Shown here piece after piece: positions 12,886-24,347 of a DNA stretch of 64,000 nt (position 1 is the stretch's first letter; every line of letters starts with the position of its first letter). Source of the stretch: Fusarium oxysporum f. sp. lycopersici 4287 (taxonomy: Eukaryota; Ascomycota; Sordariomycetes; Hypocreales; Nectriaceae). Both the position numbers and the translations under genes were made by a program. The DNA lies in assembly GCF_000149955.1 (NCBI RefSeq), contig NC_030987.1, positions 3,003,899-3,067,898 of the forward strand. Direction: 5' to 3'. A model generated the notes under the pieces. The model was not told the DNA's origin. It saw only the letters and a list, made by a program, of their open reading frames with translations, and did not search any database.

Positions 12886-13971
12886 CTTGAACTGCAAGAA
12901 TTCATCTGACTCTAAAAAAAAATACAGAGAAATGCAAAAGGTGCAACGAGGGAAGAGTGAAACGTCACGAGCAACTAGCGGAATAGCTCGTGCTTCTCTT
13001 TTTTTCGAGACCTATCTCGAACTTTTCCATGGACAAGCCTCAGGCATCCAGCTTCGTCATAACGGCCGGCTTCGGCTGCGCTATACACGGAAGCTTATTG
13101 GTCAATATGTATTCAGGAACAGAGAAAGCCGATGAAAAAGCAGTTCGCTCAGGAAATAACTTTTATGATGAGTTCAGGCAAGAAAATTAGTAAGATAGTC
13201 AGACTTTATGATTTCAAGTCTAGAATCATTCCTATATGTCATATATAGCTATCAAATTAAGAAGAAACTCAATACTCGAATATCATCGCAAAGATATCGG
13301 CTGCTGTCTTATGCCGAAAGTACCCCGACTAGCCGAACATTCAATATCATGCATGAGAAGCCGAGAACAGGCTATAGAATGCCGTGATTCTTGACAGATC
13401 ATGAGTGGTGGTGAGTCAGCAAGATCATTTGTCATTTTCTGTGCAGGATGGACTTTGAACAAGTGATTATGTCCTCGGTTGTCCTCTTTATTGAGTAGGG
13501 GTTAGATTTTGAGCTAATGATCAATTGCTGGCTTATCATGATAACTCCCCAGGCAACGCCAATGTCCAATATTTAATGACTGACAAACTTTAAAAAAAAA
13601 AAATCGCAGTTAACAAAACAACGAAACAGATATAAGAGAATAATAGTGCCATAGTATTCGCATAGTCCTTAAATCCTTCATGAACCTTTGGGTATAAGAG
13701 TACCCTGAAACATAGTTTAAAGCCATTATCCGGCTCTGCTTAAAGTGGTATCCTTATGACGTAATCTGAATCCGCGCAAGACATTCAAGTCTATGTCGTG
13801 AGTCTCCCCGTATGCGCAATGCAATCATGCCCGTATGCCTTTGCAGCCCTTTGTAAAAAGAAAATTCGCAGGTCGCTGGGAGCAAAAGTGCTGTAACGCT
13901 TGCGTTGAAACGCCAAAACTCCATACCAATGTAACCGTTCCTTGCGTAAAATCCATCGCTTATAAGCGCCC
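12886..13971. other. MDJ1 promoter and intergenic region
   Basis: Contains the MDJ1 upstream region and an A run at 13593-13603. Otherwise it is AT-rich sequence with no supportable gene. The right end flanks the 3' side of the SAP30-like gene. Confidence 0.45.
13004..13021. promoter_or_regulatory. Palindromic heat-shock-like element upstream of MDJ1
   Basis: The 18-bp perfect palindrome TTCGAGACCTATCTCGAA can be read as four alternating 3-bp heat-shock-factor units with 2-bp spacers: TTC, GAC, ATC, GAA. The outer two are exact and each inner one has a single mismatch. It lies 119 bp before the MDJ1 start codon. Yeast MDJ1 is heat-inducible, so HSF binding is a sensible inference, but it is untested here. 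Confidence 0.45.
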
Positions 13972-14755
13972 TTATTTTGCAAAAGTCGGGGTCTTGCCTC
14001 CCGCGTATGGTTTGGAGATGCGACTAGGATCGTGACGAATCTTGTAAATAAAGTCGACTATTACGTCGTTCTCTTGCACGCCCATTCCATTAAAATGTTT
14101 ACGCACGGCGAGTGCCAGCTGGTCTTTGCTCTGGCGACGAGCTTGTCGGCGTCGAACCATCGTTGGAGAATGGATGCCGATGCCATTCGGCTGCGAAAGG
14201 ATCCATTGGCAGTATGGGCTCGAGAATGAGCTCGGTGTGTTCAGGCGATGCTCGCGACGGTAGGCATGGAGGACATCTCGGTCGAAGGAGGCCCAGTGCA
14301 GCTGGGAGGAAACTAGTTAGCATCTTGATGCAGAATCAGAGCGACCATAGTCTGGGAAGTGTTGCACAAGTGGCTCGATAAATAATTGAGACTTGAAGCT
14401 GAATTTGCGAAGGAGAGCTACAGGATGGCAGAATAAAGCAGATACTCGGACAATACAGTGCTTCAGGTATTCTCTAGTAGTCATTGTATGCTCGAAGTCT
14501 TTCAACTATCTCGGGGCGCGACCGTAGATCAAGGGGGAACGGAGGGGTTTGACGAACACTAGGGGGAGAAGGCTCAGCTGGCGGTTGAGGGGGAGCAGCG
14601 GCCGTAGCATTTTGGACCTCGCGAAGGTGAGAATGGTTCTGTTGGCTGGCGTTGCGACGCATCTTCGTTGAGGTATGGCCATTCCCACCCTTTTCCTTGG
14701 AATTGGGTGTGTCCGCCTTGTCGTCGTGATTGCGGGATGATTTCGCGGGAGGCAT
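13972..14755 (-). CDS. SAP30-like, Sin3-binding domain protein
   Basis: Probable subunit of the Rpd3L/Sin3 histone deacetylase complex, bridging to Sin3. Start ATG at 14755 (MPPAKSSRNHDD). Exon 1 (14558-14755) encodes a polar, Pro-rich N-terminus. Exon 2 (13972-14301) encodes LHWASFDRDVLHAYRREH, then NTPSSFSSPY, SPTMVRRRQARRQ and the end of the SAP30 Sin3-binding domain (LALAVRKHFN, IVDFIYKIRHD). The acceptor (CTCCCAG, with branch GCTAAC 14 nt before it) is clear. The donor in phase is an unusual GTTCGT, giving a 256-nt intron. Reading straight on instead would stop at 14474 and lose the domain. Predicted length is 175 aa. The last about 15 residues (after KIRHDP) do not look conserved, so a further small 3' exon is possible. 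Family call is solid; exact exon borders are not. Confidence 0.72.
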
Positions 14756-15026
14756 GATGGGCTGCTGAAAGATGTGTGGATGTTGTTAAATTGACTCGTC
14801 GCAGGAAAATGAGAGGCTAATGGGGGGAGAAATTCGATCACATAATAATAGAATAGGTAGTAGCAAAAGGATCAACGATTTGTGGAAGGAAATGAGACGG
14901 GAGAAGAGTTGGCCGGAGTCGGTGCGTGATCACTTATTTTTCGGTGGATAGGTACTACCTTAGGGACGGCCTTACCAGTACTATCGCTGCAATAGCGTGG
15001 CAGCTGGCTACTTCGCAAGTAGAAAC
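14756..15026. other. SAP30-like gene promoter region
   Basis: Upstream region of the minus-strand SAP30-like gene. It separates that gene from the tRNA relic. No further feature recognised. Confidence 0.4.
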
Positions 15027-15107
15027 CTCCACTACAAAAGCGGAATAGCCCCTTTGGCGTCTGACTTCTAATCAGAAGACTCGGGGTGAGTCCCCGAAGG
15101 AGTTTTT
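15027..15107 (+). pseudogene. Decayed tRNA-Arg(UCU), 3' half preserved
   Basis: A perfect 5-bp anticodon stem (TCTGA/TCAGA) encloses the loop CTTCTAA, with anticodon TCT (Arg). It is followed by a T stem CGGGG/CCCCG and an acceptor 3' strand GAAGGAG, then TTTTT, a Pol III terminator. The B box reads GGTGAGTCC where GGTTCGAGTCC is expected, a 2-nt deletion that destroys the T loop. The 5' half starts CTCC, matching the 3' acceptor end for four pairs, but the rest of the acceptor stem and the D arm do not fold. I read it as a tRNA-Arg pseudogene, or a tRNA-derived element, of about 76 nt. Confidence 0.5.
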
Positions 15108-18100
15108 GCAATTTTTTACAACTTCTATTATATCGATAAATTTTACCTGGATTTATTTTGCGATCACAGGAAATGTCCTATGTATCGTTACGACTCGATA
15201 TGGTGGAGTTATAAGGAAGAACATATTTAAAGTTGCGGTTTCTATGGCAGCCCGAACCCGACGTTTGCCCTCCCAGTTCAAGTCAGTAAAGCGATTAGAT
15301 ACCTACCTAATAATTAAAGAATGAAAGCTTAAAGAAATAAGAACTTAAACAATGGCCATTCTTTTCCGGGCTGGCTTTTCGTTATTCCATTCTGGCCAGC
15401 CCCGAAGTGTGAAACTGACTCCCAAGGTTCCTGGACAAGAATCAATTGACTACTAACCATATAAATAATTTTAGATCGGTATAAGACCTCAGCATCAGCA
15501 GAAAGAGGAAGAGATCAACTCATGAGCTGCGGAAATAAATCACCTGAGAACCCTTTCAAACGTTCTGGACGGTAGATCATCCATTTGCCTTTTAGCCTTT
15601 ACTGTTACTCGTTAGTGCAGGGGGCCTGCGTTGTTAAGGAGCTCCATAAACTCAACGGTGCCCCTCATTGAAATATTCCGAAATCAAAGAGGTAACGAAG
15701 GGCTGAACTTGAGTTCAATATGAAAAGAGCCTTGATGTTAGGAGAAGCTACTTTCATAAGACAATCTAGATGCTCGAACCACAGTTGTAGGCTTTGAGCA
15801 TGCGATTGAGATGTTACTGCATCATTATAGCTGGACCGATGTCGCTACAACTCGTCATCGTGAACTGATCGTGTGCCCATGAAGTACTAAGACTTTTGTC
15901 CCCTTCTGCCCTTCTTTCATGGTACAACAACTAAGTCTCAAGGATCCAGGTTCGACGGAGAAGCTCCGAAGCACTCAAAAGTCATGGGCTAAGCAGCCTT
16001 AACAGCACATGGTATCTTGGAACGACGGCATCAACATATGATGAACCAGTGCTACAGATCATTAAGCCCAAAGGTCGTCACGAGACTCCCATATGCCCAT
16101 TCTATGTGGGACCTTGTCCAGACTAAAAACCACCCCCACGCGGTAAAGCTTGACTGCTAGTGAGTCAATCAATCAATCACTCGTCACTGGTACATCGCAA
16201 AGCGCGGCATCGTCTTAGCCTCAGCGATCGCCTTGGAACCGGAGACTAGAAAACTCCATCACTCCACTTTGTGATCCGGCCGCATGTAATACAGCGCTGT
16301 AACTACCGATCGATTCACATTGTCAACACGCAGGACCCTCAAATCATGTGGATAAAGTATCACTTTGGCTGATGACTATGGTTTCAAGTCAGAGATTTGT
16401 TAGGCTCATAATCGTCTCGAAACATCTCAATGTCCTCTGCTATTGGGTTGCGATGAATGCTAGTTCGTGGAGTGCCGTTCCAGGAACCTGGCTTTCCATT
16501 TCTGGCTCACCGAATAGGCTGTTCAGACCCAACAGATGCAGACTCAAGGATGAAAGGCTACTGCAACTTGCCAGAAAGATCACCGACGATGGCGTCTCGG
16601 TCGAGAACGGGATACGTCGTACTCCGTCGTTGTTGAATCTATTGGCCGATGGTCGTGCATGTTGTCGTAATTCCAGCCTCACGAGGAGCAATCGATCAGA
16701 CTCGATGGGAAGAGACTCGACACGGCGTTGTGTGTTACTAGTTCATGCATGAGGCAAAATGTCATGTCTTGTGGGACGACATGGGCGATCCCTCCAGCTG
16801 GAACTCTGGGAGTGTTGAGCAAGACGTTTGTAAAAGAAATTCGTGTCACCATGTGTATATTGAACCGGATTGTTCACAGATAGGGCACCTCCAGGTGTAG
16901 GGATCTTCCCCGGACTCCAGATCATAGCCTGCAGGTTACCTATCTACTCCGCAATCCATTACGTTGATCTTGAGATTTCCATGAGTGAATGGAACTCAGC
17001 GTCTGCATGTATCACGGCCAATAAAGAGTCCCTGAGATAAGGTCCAAGAGTTTGGACAAGGAGATGGCTAATCAGGGCTGCTTACATAGGGGAGGGACCT
17101 GCATACCTGAGGAAATAGTTGCAGGCGGAGGTGATGCGAGCCAATACTATCCCCAGCCAGATGTATCAGCCGCTGTGGAGAAGCATCATTGCGAAAAACC
17201 CGGGGTTTCTTGTCAGGCGACCTGTTAGCGCTCAGAAAGTTGATAAGTCTCAAAAAATGTCTTAATTTTGAGAAACATGAACAGCTTTGGGTATTAGGAT
17301 AGGTGTCATGTTGTGGTTCATGGGTTGACAGTCGCTGACCAGTTATCACAAATTTTAGTCGATTCCCTAGGAGTTGGGATGAACAAAAGCAGTCTCACTC
17401 TATTACCACGTGAAATTGACAATCAGTTTGGAGAACGAGGCATCGAATCATCCTTGTTGGCATGTAATTGATATATGGTCGATGACATAGCGACAGCAGC
17501 CTATGGTCTTGATAGTGTCATTATTAGATGTTATATTTTCACAGCTTTTGGATTTGACTTATGAGAGTATAGATAGCTCTATCTCCAGAATGCTCAATGA
17601 GACCAGTGACTGAAACATGATCAGCAATACCAAGATTTTCCCTAGGTTATGTTCACGGTATCAGAAGCAAAGAGACAAGAATAAGCTGGTGCATCATTGC
17701 CATACCCAGTAGTCGAATCACGTTGTGGATCAATGATCGACAACCTTCATGTTGAAGGCTCTAAGAAAGTTGAAACGGTTGGCGGAAGTCTTTTTACTAC
17801 AATTCTCCAACTCATGCAATCAAGAGTCAGATTGCCGATGTCTCCTAATTAGAGCACCATAGATAACATGAGCTCGGCTCGAGTTTAAAGGATTACGTAC
17901 CGAGTATTGCTACCTCAGATACGCGTCCGTCCTGGAGCGTTGGCCATCTCCCCACCCCGATGTTCCGGGATGAAGCGCACTGCTCATGCCACCATTGAAG
18001 AGCTGATGACAAACGAGAGTGAGCCTAAGGCGGCCCGCGGGCTAGCATCATCGCATCACGCAAGGGCTGGTGTACATAATGCCAGCGTGACAGCGCAAAT

Positions 18101-18530
18101 GGGAGCCCGGAGTGGCCCGTGAGATGTCGGCTCCCATCATACCCAACTTGGCTTCGGGGTGAGTGGTCCGAGAGATCGTGAGGCGCCATTCATTGTAAAC
18201 GGTTATTGGACGCAGTTAAGAATCCCAGGCTGGGGTTATGCCAGATTGGGTAAGCATTGATTGATATTGGGGTCGATGAAGAAGTCATGTCCACCTCCTG
18301 AGCTGTAATGTTGGTTGGCCGGACCCATGAAATGTCTCACAAAATCGAACCAACAAGGCCTCGAGCCTTACGAATTATTTCTGGCCATGTCTGCTAAACG
18401 TAACTAGAGAGCCTGTAAAAGTCACACTTGTTGGTGTCTATGCATGTCGCAATGGATCTCAGCTCTCGGTGAACTGCCAAGATGCCGAGTCCAAGTGCTC
18501 ACCTAAATAAATCGTCAGTGAAGAGACTGA
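15108..18530. other. Gene-poor spacer
   Basis: No ORF here has convincing protein character or splice structure. A 134-codon frame at 16348-16752 is polar and unconserved-looking, and I do not call it. No simple-sequence array or transposon terminal repeat was seen. Confidence 0.45.
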
Positions 18531-18776
18531 TCATGGATGCCCGGTCAAAATGTGAACAGACGTTATCACATCGACAAAGCGCGATATCCCTGTGCAGCCA
18601 TCCTCCCCGGAGCAAGGGTGCTCAACAACCTGGTATATGAATTCATACGTTGCTTGAAAGTGCTCATTGATGAGACATTCCTTTGAATTTTTACCTAGAC
18701 TGGGGAATTCTTCAGCACGCATTATACCGTCTTGTATTTCTTCTTGATCAACAAAAATCATCGGCAAGTCGGACAT
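18531..18776 (-). CDS. Small hypothetical ORF, 81 aa (doubtful)
   Basis: ATG-initiated frame (MSDLPMIFVDQEEIQ...) of balanced amino-acid composition: acidic N-terminal half, two Cys in a PCSGEDGC motif, and a Val/Ile-rich end. It stands alone in a long spacer. I recognise no family, see no intron and have no start context to favour it. It could be a chance frame, a relic exon or a small gene antisense to the leader of the downstream transcription factor. Confidence 0.18.
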   Translation of the reverse strand: MSDLPMIFVDQEEIQDGIMRAEEFPSLGKNSKECLINEHFQATYEFIYQVVEHPCSGEDGCTGISRFVDVITSVHILTGHP

Positions 18777-18779
18777 CAA

Positions 18780-20727
18780 AGACGTGAATGAGGCTGCGCT
18801 AATAGTTTGCGCAGGGATATGGAGGTTGCATGGAGAGAGGCGAGGGTGGAGAAGCGAAGTGGAGGAGAAGACGGACGCTTTACCGAGAAGGCAAAGACAT
18901 GGTACGAAAAGGGTTCAGGCTCATTTAGGATGGTGAGCGTGGATTGGCCATTGAGAGACCCTTGTGTCGTAATTCAGTGAAGGTGTCGAAGCCTCGAAGG
19001 TAGGATTTTGGTTATCCAATTTGATGGGTGAGACTCAATAGACTTGAACATTTGAGGGGCTCCATCCTTTTTGTTAAAGTCAACGACCCCCCACTCTCTA
19101 CCCGCACCCACGTTCCCCAGACCAAGCTCCGTCTTTTCTTCAGTTCCGTCCCGTCCATCCCACGCTTTGCTCTGCAAATGAAGCTTTTGGTAAAGCGACT
19201 ACACTTGCAGTCCAGTACCTGTACTTGCTTCTTCTGGTATTCGAGACCCTTTGATATCTCGAGTACTGCGTTGTTTTGCTTTTGCTGAGCGTGCCTGAAC
19301 TCTTATTACTGTTTCTTATTTGTGGTGTGAGCCCGTTTCATCTCTGTTCCTGATTATCTCGGCCAGAAAAGTCACTCAACTCAGGCTGTAACTTTGTCGA
19401 GTACCTCGCTTTCATCCTGTTGTTCCGTCTTCTGTTTCTCTCTTCTCTCACAACCCCTCGGCTTCCAGCATCCTTCTGTCACACTTGTGTTGCATTCGTT
19501 GCACATCTGCGAACCTCATCTCAAGGTCGGTAATTATATAACTTTCTCTACTCATTCTTTCTCTATTCACGTCTCATCTGCCCCTCTGCATCCTCATCCT
19601 TGACCGGCGCCACTTCAGACAGCAAGGACCACACTTGGGCACGTCTACTTGTACCACGAAATCACCACATGCTTCGAATCGGATCATTGCATGTGAGCCA
19701 CGAGAAAAACATGGAATTGTCGTTGTCTACCACTGGTTAGATCATATCCAATACTGGGCCCAACCCCTTTGTCTCCGTCCCTGCCGTATGTCGTTCGACT
19801 CTGCTCTGCCTGCCGGACGACGATGAATTATACCTTCTCGAAACACTTGTTCAAGGATGATCCTGTTCATCATCAGTCAAATCTTCCGTGTTCCTGTCGA
19901 ACGTTACACATAAATAAGCAACGACCTCAAGTCAACTCCGTCATCTAGACAAGCCTGGTCACCTTATACAAAAGGAAGAAGCCTCACCCGGCGCCGCAAC
20001 AACGCCTCGACCACTATCATGTCTGAATCTTATCTTCTCTCCACATCATGAGATATACAGGCCAGCAATACGACAACTCACAACGTTTAAATGACCAACT
20101 TTAAGATGGTCTCTCGGCATCACCCCGTCTCCAGTCCTCAGTCATGGTCCCACATCCCGGCCTTCCCCAAGCTGGCCCGTCTTTCTTTGATCCACCTCAA
20201 TCAATAGCATCCTCCATATTAGCCGCAAAAACACGCGACACTCATTGTCTTTCGCTGCTAACATTAAGGGACCAGTTCAGCTCCAAATTGACCCCATTAG
20301 CTTGGCTCCAAGATCAAGTCTGATTTATTTTATTTTATCGCGTGCCGACCTTTTGTTGTTTGCGACTCTTGGCCGTACAAGTCACGCCAGCTCGACGACA
20401 TCGATTTCCGTTTCGGACATGCGTTGATTGCAATATCCTATCATTGCGTAGGGGTCCTAGAAGTAATTATACGACTTAATTCCGTCCAGTCCCACCTTCG
20501 CGAACCCCGGCCATCACGACCCCGCTATCCTCGGTGACAGACCCAACTGCCACGCTTTGCGACTCTAGCGATTACCAACCGTCATCCTCGAGCCTTCGCC
20601 TACCACTGCCTGGCTGGTGGATTCTTAGCCCGTCGCTTTATAGCACGGCTCGACTTGCCTGAGTCTTTTTCCCAACATAAACATCGCATCGCTTTCACTT
20701 CATAGGCTTCCTATTCGGACATTGGGT
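18780..20727 (+). promoter_or_regulatory. Upstream/leader region of the C2H2 regulator, with uORF chain
   Basis: The region from about 19000 to the ATG at 20728 is pyrimidine-rich and lacks large ORFs, as in long fungal 5' leaders. It contains three consecutive ATG-initiated uORFs: 20019-20051 (10 aa), 20048-20104 (18 aa, overlapping by ATGA) and 20106-20207 (33 aa). A two-codon uORF follows at 20419-20427. No other ATG intervenes before the main start. The transcription start is not known, so inclusion of the uORFs in the mRNA is inference. Confidence 0.4.
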
Positions 20728-23700
20728 ATGGCCTCCGTTATAACAAATAACGTGAAACCGACCCTTCCCATATCCCCGGTCAGCTCCGGCGCAATGGGAG
20801 CTCAAAATATATCGCCTCGTGACAGTTCGGATCCTACAGGTCGCGGCCGACGAAGAAGTCGCTCACCCGCAGATGACGGCGCGGACCAGGTTATAAAATC
20901 AGAAGGAAACCAGGATGGACCAAATGGCGCATCTTCCAACTCCGACGGCCCTGGCCCTGCCAGAAAACGAAGACGGAGCCGAAAGGGCCTGGACAAGAGG
21001 TTTGAGTGTAGTGCCGAAGGGTGTGGGAAGAGCTATTCAAGAGCGGAACATCTGTATGTCTCGAATTTGTGCAACACTCAGAGGTCCATGCTGACATATG
21101 ACAGGTACCGGCATCAGCTTAACCACAACTCTAAACAGACCTACCACTGTACTTTTCCTAACTGCACGCGGACTTTTGTCAGAGGAGATCTTCTCAAAAG
21201 GCATATGGACCGACATGCTGCGAAGGGCTCGCAACTCAACCAGAGAGATTCTATCATGGCACAATCCATAGCTCCGGGTCAATCAAACCAACAAGTTCAA
21301 CCTCCTAATTTCAGTCGGAATAATTCTATCGATTACTCAAAGCACCAGCAAACGAATATGCCTTATCAAACACCACAGGTTCAAACACCTAACCCATATT
21401 CGCCCATGAACAATACTCCAACAGGCATGTACCCGAACGGAGCTATGCCAAATGGAATGGATAGTTACATGTCCCCGACCCAGGGTTATGATAATCATAC
21501 GCCGCAACTCAGCCAACCACAATCTCCTTCAATTCAGCAGAGGCCGTCTATGTCTGCCGGCAATACACCATTCAACATGATGTCTCCAATTGCGAATCAG
21601 CAAGGGTTCCCAAATCAACAGAATATGTCGCAGAATAATTTTGTCAGCCAGCAAAACGTTATGCCTATGACCCTACCTCCGGCTCAGTACCCCAACGGAC
21701 CAAATGCTACCGTAGTTACTTCAGCGGAATATTCAGAGCCAGGAACCACGCAGCCTAGCGAGATGATGATGCTGGATCAGATGGCTATGCCGGCAACTGT
21801 TCCTGTCTTCGGAGAGGGAGGTGATATGAACAAGTCACCCTACGTTGGGATGCCGGAGGACTTTATGGCTTACCTCTTCAACTCCCCCAGTCAAGCCATG
21901 ACACCAGTGATGGGCCCGAACTACACGAAGTCAGTAATTCCTAAAACATATTGGAACTCGTACTAACTTGAAACTAGTTATGCGGAATTGCAAGGAAATC
22001 AATTTAATATGAATCTTCTGGGTACAGATAGCAATTCACTTGGATACTTTCCAAGCGCTCCTCAGCAGGTAATGGCTGTCAACAACCTTCTTGATCAACA
22101 GGTTCCGGAAGCCACGATATCTGAGGAAAAGAGTCAAGAACTATTCGACTTTATCAAAGAACGCTTCCATGACAACAAGCATGCTCCACCTGATCGTCAA
22201 TGGGCCGACCTGCTTGAAGGTGATCGATCAAATGGCGAGCATATGTTGAGTAAGAGGATGATGCAGGCTTACATCGGTTCTTATTGGTATCATTTCAGCG
22301 ATCAGATGCCTATTCTTCACAAGCCTACTTTCTCTCCTGACAAGACACCGAACTTATTGCTCCTCGCGATGATGGCCATCGGAGGGGCTTGTCTCGACAG
22401 GACCCATGGACATAATGTGACAAGAGCAAGCGCCCAGCTCTCCAACTTTCTTGCCTGGCATCTTCGTTGGGACATCTTCATGGACGTCAGCTTCAGGCCG
22501 CCAGCTAAGCTGTGGATTTTCCAAGCTTTGATTCTCCTGGAATTATACGAGAAGATGTTTGCGACAAGAGAACTCCACGAACGGGCCCACATTCACCATG
22601 CGACCACTATCACTCTCATGCGACGAGGACGATCTCTGATCGGCAAATCTGCACTGGACTCTCCGCCGAACCCTCGTGATGCATCCAATGGGTCTCGGCA
22701 GTCCTCCACATCCAGCTCGACAGGAACAGCTGATAAATGGTGGGAGCATTGGGTTACAAACGAGGCGACCCGGCGTGCAGCATTCGCGGCTTTCATTGTT
22801 GATTCGATCCATGCTACGATGTTTGGTCATTCGGCAGTCATGGTAGCTCATGAAATGCGACTGCCTCTTCCTTGTGACGAATCTATGTGGCGAGCCGGAA
22901 GCAGTTCTGAAGTTTGGAGGATTGAGTCAAACTTAATGTCAAATGGCATCAAGCCAACTTCATTCCTGGAGGGTCTCAAGAGAACTTTGAGTGGTCAAGA
23001 TGTCCACACGACATCATTCGGTAGAACGGTGCTCATGACAGGCCTGTTGAGCGTCTCATGGCACATGCACCAGCGGGATCTTCAGGTCAATGTCCTGGGC
23101 GGCGGCATCATCCAGGCTCTTGGTGGTCGTGATCGATGGCGGGCTACTCTCACTCGAGCATACGACACTTGGAAAGCTGATTTTGACAAGCATCTTGAAC
23201 GAAGCGAAGCCGCTGACCCATATCGAGACGACGCTACTAAAAGGCAGGAGTTCAACGTCGTATTTGAAAGTCGCACAGTTTTGCACCATTTGGCACACAT
23301 GGCCATGCATGCTGATATCGTGGATTGCCAAATGTTTGCACGAGCAAAGCGTCTACTTGGTCGAACGATTGGGCCTCAAGAGTTTAATAGTGCTCAAAGG
23401 CGAATCAAAGACCACTGGGCTCACTCCGCGAGGGCGAGAGATGCAGCCTTTTACGCTATCAAGTTCCTCTGCTCAGTACTTGCTCCAGATCAAGTATCTG
23501 CAGCACATGCGGGCGGATACCACCTCGATGAGCCTTACGACGCCCGCGACGATGTTCTCTTGAACCGGCCTTGGGTGATGTACTTCGCCGCCCTGGTTGT
23601 TTGGAGTTATGGATTCGCGCTCGAGGGACCTTGTCCCAATATTCCGCTACCTACCACAAGGCACGAGAAGCTGCAGCATATGAGGAACTATTTTATCAAA

Positions 23701-23926
23701 TTCGGTGGCATCGACAGTCCCGGTGCACTACAAGGTCGATCAGGGGTCAACGCGAATACAGCCCTTCTCATGGTCCTCAAAGACACGTTTCAGGTATGTT
23801 CTTCTGAGCTTCAAGGCTGAGCAGTAACTAACAAGCTTGTAGACAACACGTTGGGAATTACTTCATGAAGGATCAGCTCTTTTAAGCAATTGCATTATCC
23901 TCAATCAAGGCGGAACAATTGACTAA
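20728..23926 (+). CDS. C2H2 zinc finger plus fungal_trans domain transcription factor
   Basis: Nuclear DNA-binding regulator. Four exons (20728-21053, 21105-21929, 21978-23793, 23843-23926) give 1016 aa. The first intron (51 nt, in-frame length) splits finger 1 and restores EHL-YRHQLNH. The third leads to a short last exon ending LNQGGTID. Start ATG is at 20728 (MASVITNNVKP). Seen: a basic region (RKRRRSRKGLDKR) before two tandem C2H2 fingers, Cx4C-x12-Hx3H each (CSAEGCGKSYSR... and CTFPNCTRTFVR...), at about residues 92-145; a long Asn/Gln/Pro/Met-rich region (about 150-390), likely disordered and activating; then a fungal-specific transcription factor domain (about 470-750; AYIGSYWYHFSDQMP, PTFSP). 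This C2H2-fungal_trans combination is common in Pezizomycotina (S. pombe Klf1-like). The target genes are unknown. Confidence 0.88.
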
Positions 23927-24347
23927 GATGACGGTGCTCAGTTCCCCGTTTCAAGCAGGTGTAAAAATGTGTGGAAGTTGCACGAGTTGCTGGGCTATTC
24001 CTATGAGGGCAAGGGAACGACATTCCTCCGCCCTTTGAAGGAGGATGAATAGCATTTACTACGGATATAAAAGGATATTGGCGCATGGATACAGAGGGTT
24101 TACAATTGGTATGAGATATGATGGATTCAGAACGGCATGGTTTACTTAGATGGAGTATGTGGCTTCTTGCTTTTGCATTTTAGAATACCCCAGTGTCGTT
24201 TTGCACAATATGATGGTTTTCAAGCGGAATGTCCTAAGAAGGAAATTGCTCCAATCGTTTGAGTAAAATCAAGGTATGGGTGAACGGGTTCGTCAACTCC
24301 TGAGATATTGTCCACTCCAAATTCGAACGCCGTTATATCAAAATCAA
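23927..24347. other. Convergent 3' spacer
   Basis: About 420 bp between the stop codons of the transcription factor and the F-box gene, presumably both 3' UTRs. Nothing else was recognised. Confidence 0.5.

Noticed and set aside
16348..16752. 134-codon plus-strand ORF in the gene-poor block
   Set aside because: No domain, no convincing start context, and a mirror frame is open on the other strand, as expected for unconstrained sequence.
21054..21104. Reading through the first intron of the C2H2 regulator
   Set aside because: The 51-nt stretch is open in frame, but it would insert 17 residues between the zinc-binding Cys and His of finger 1. The GTATGT...ACAG borders restore a perfect finger.
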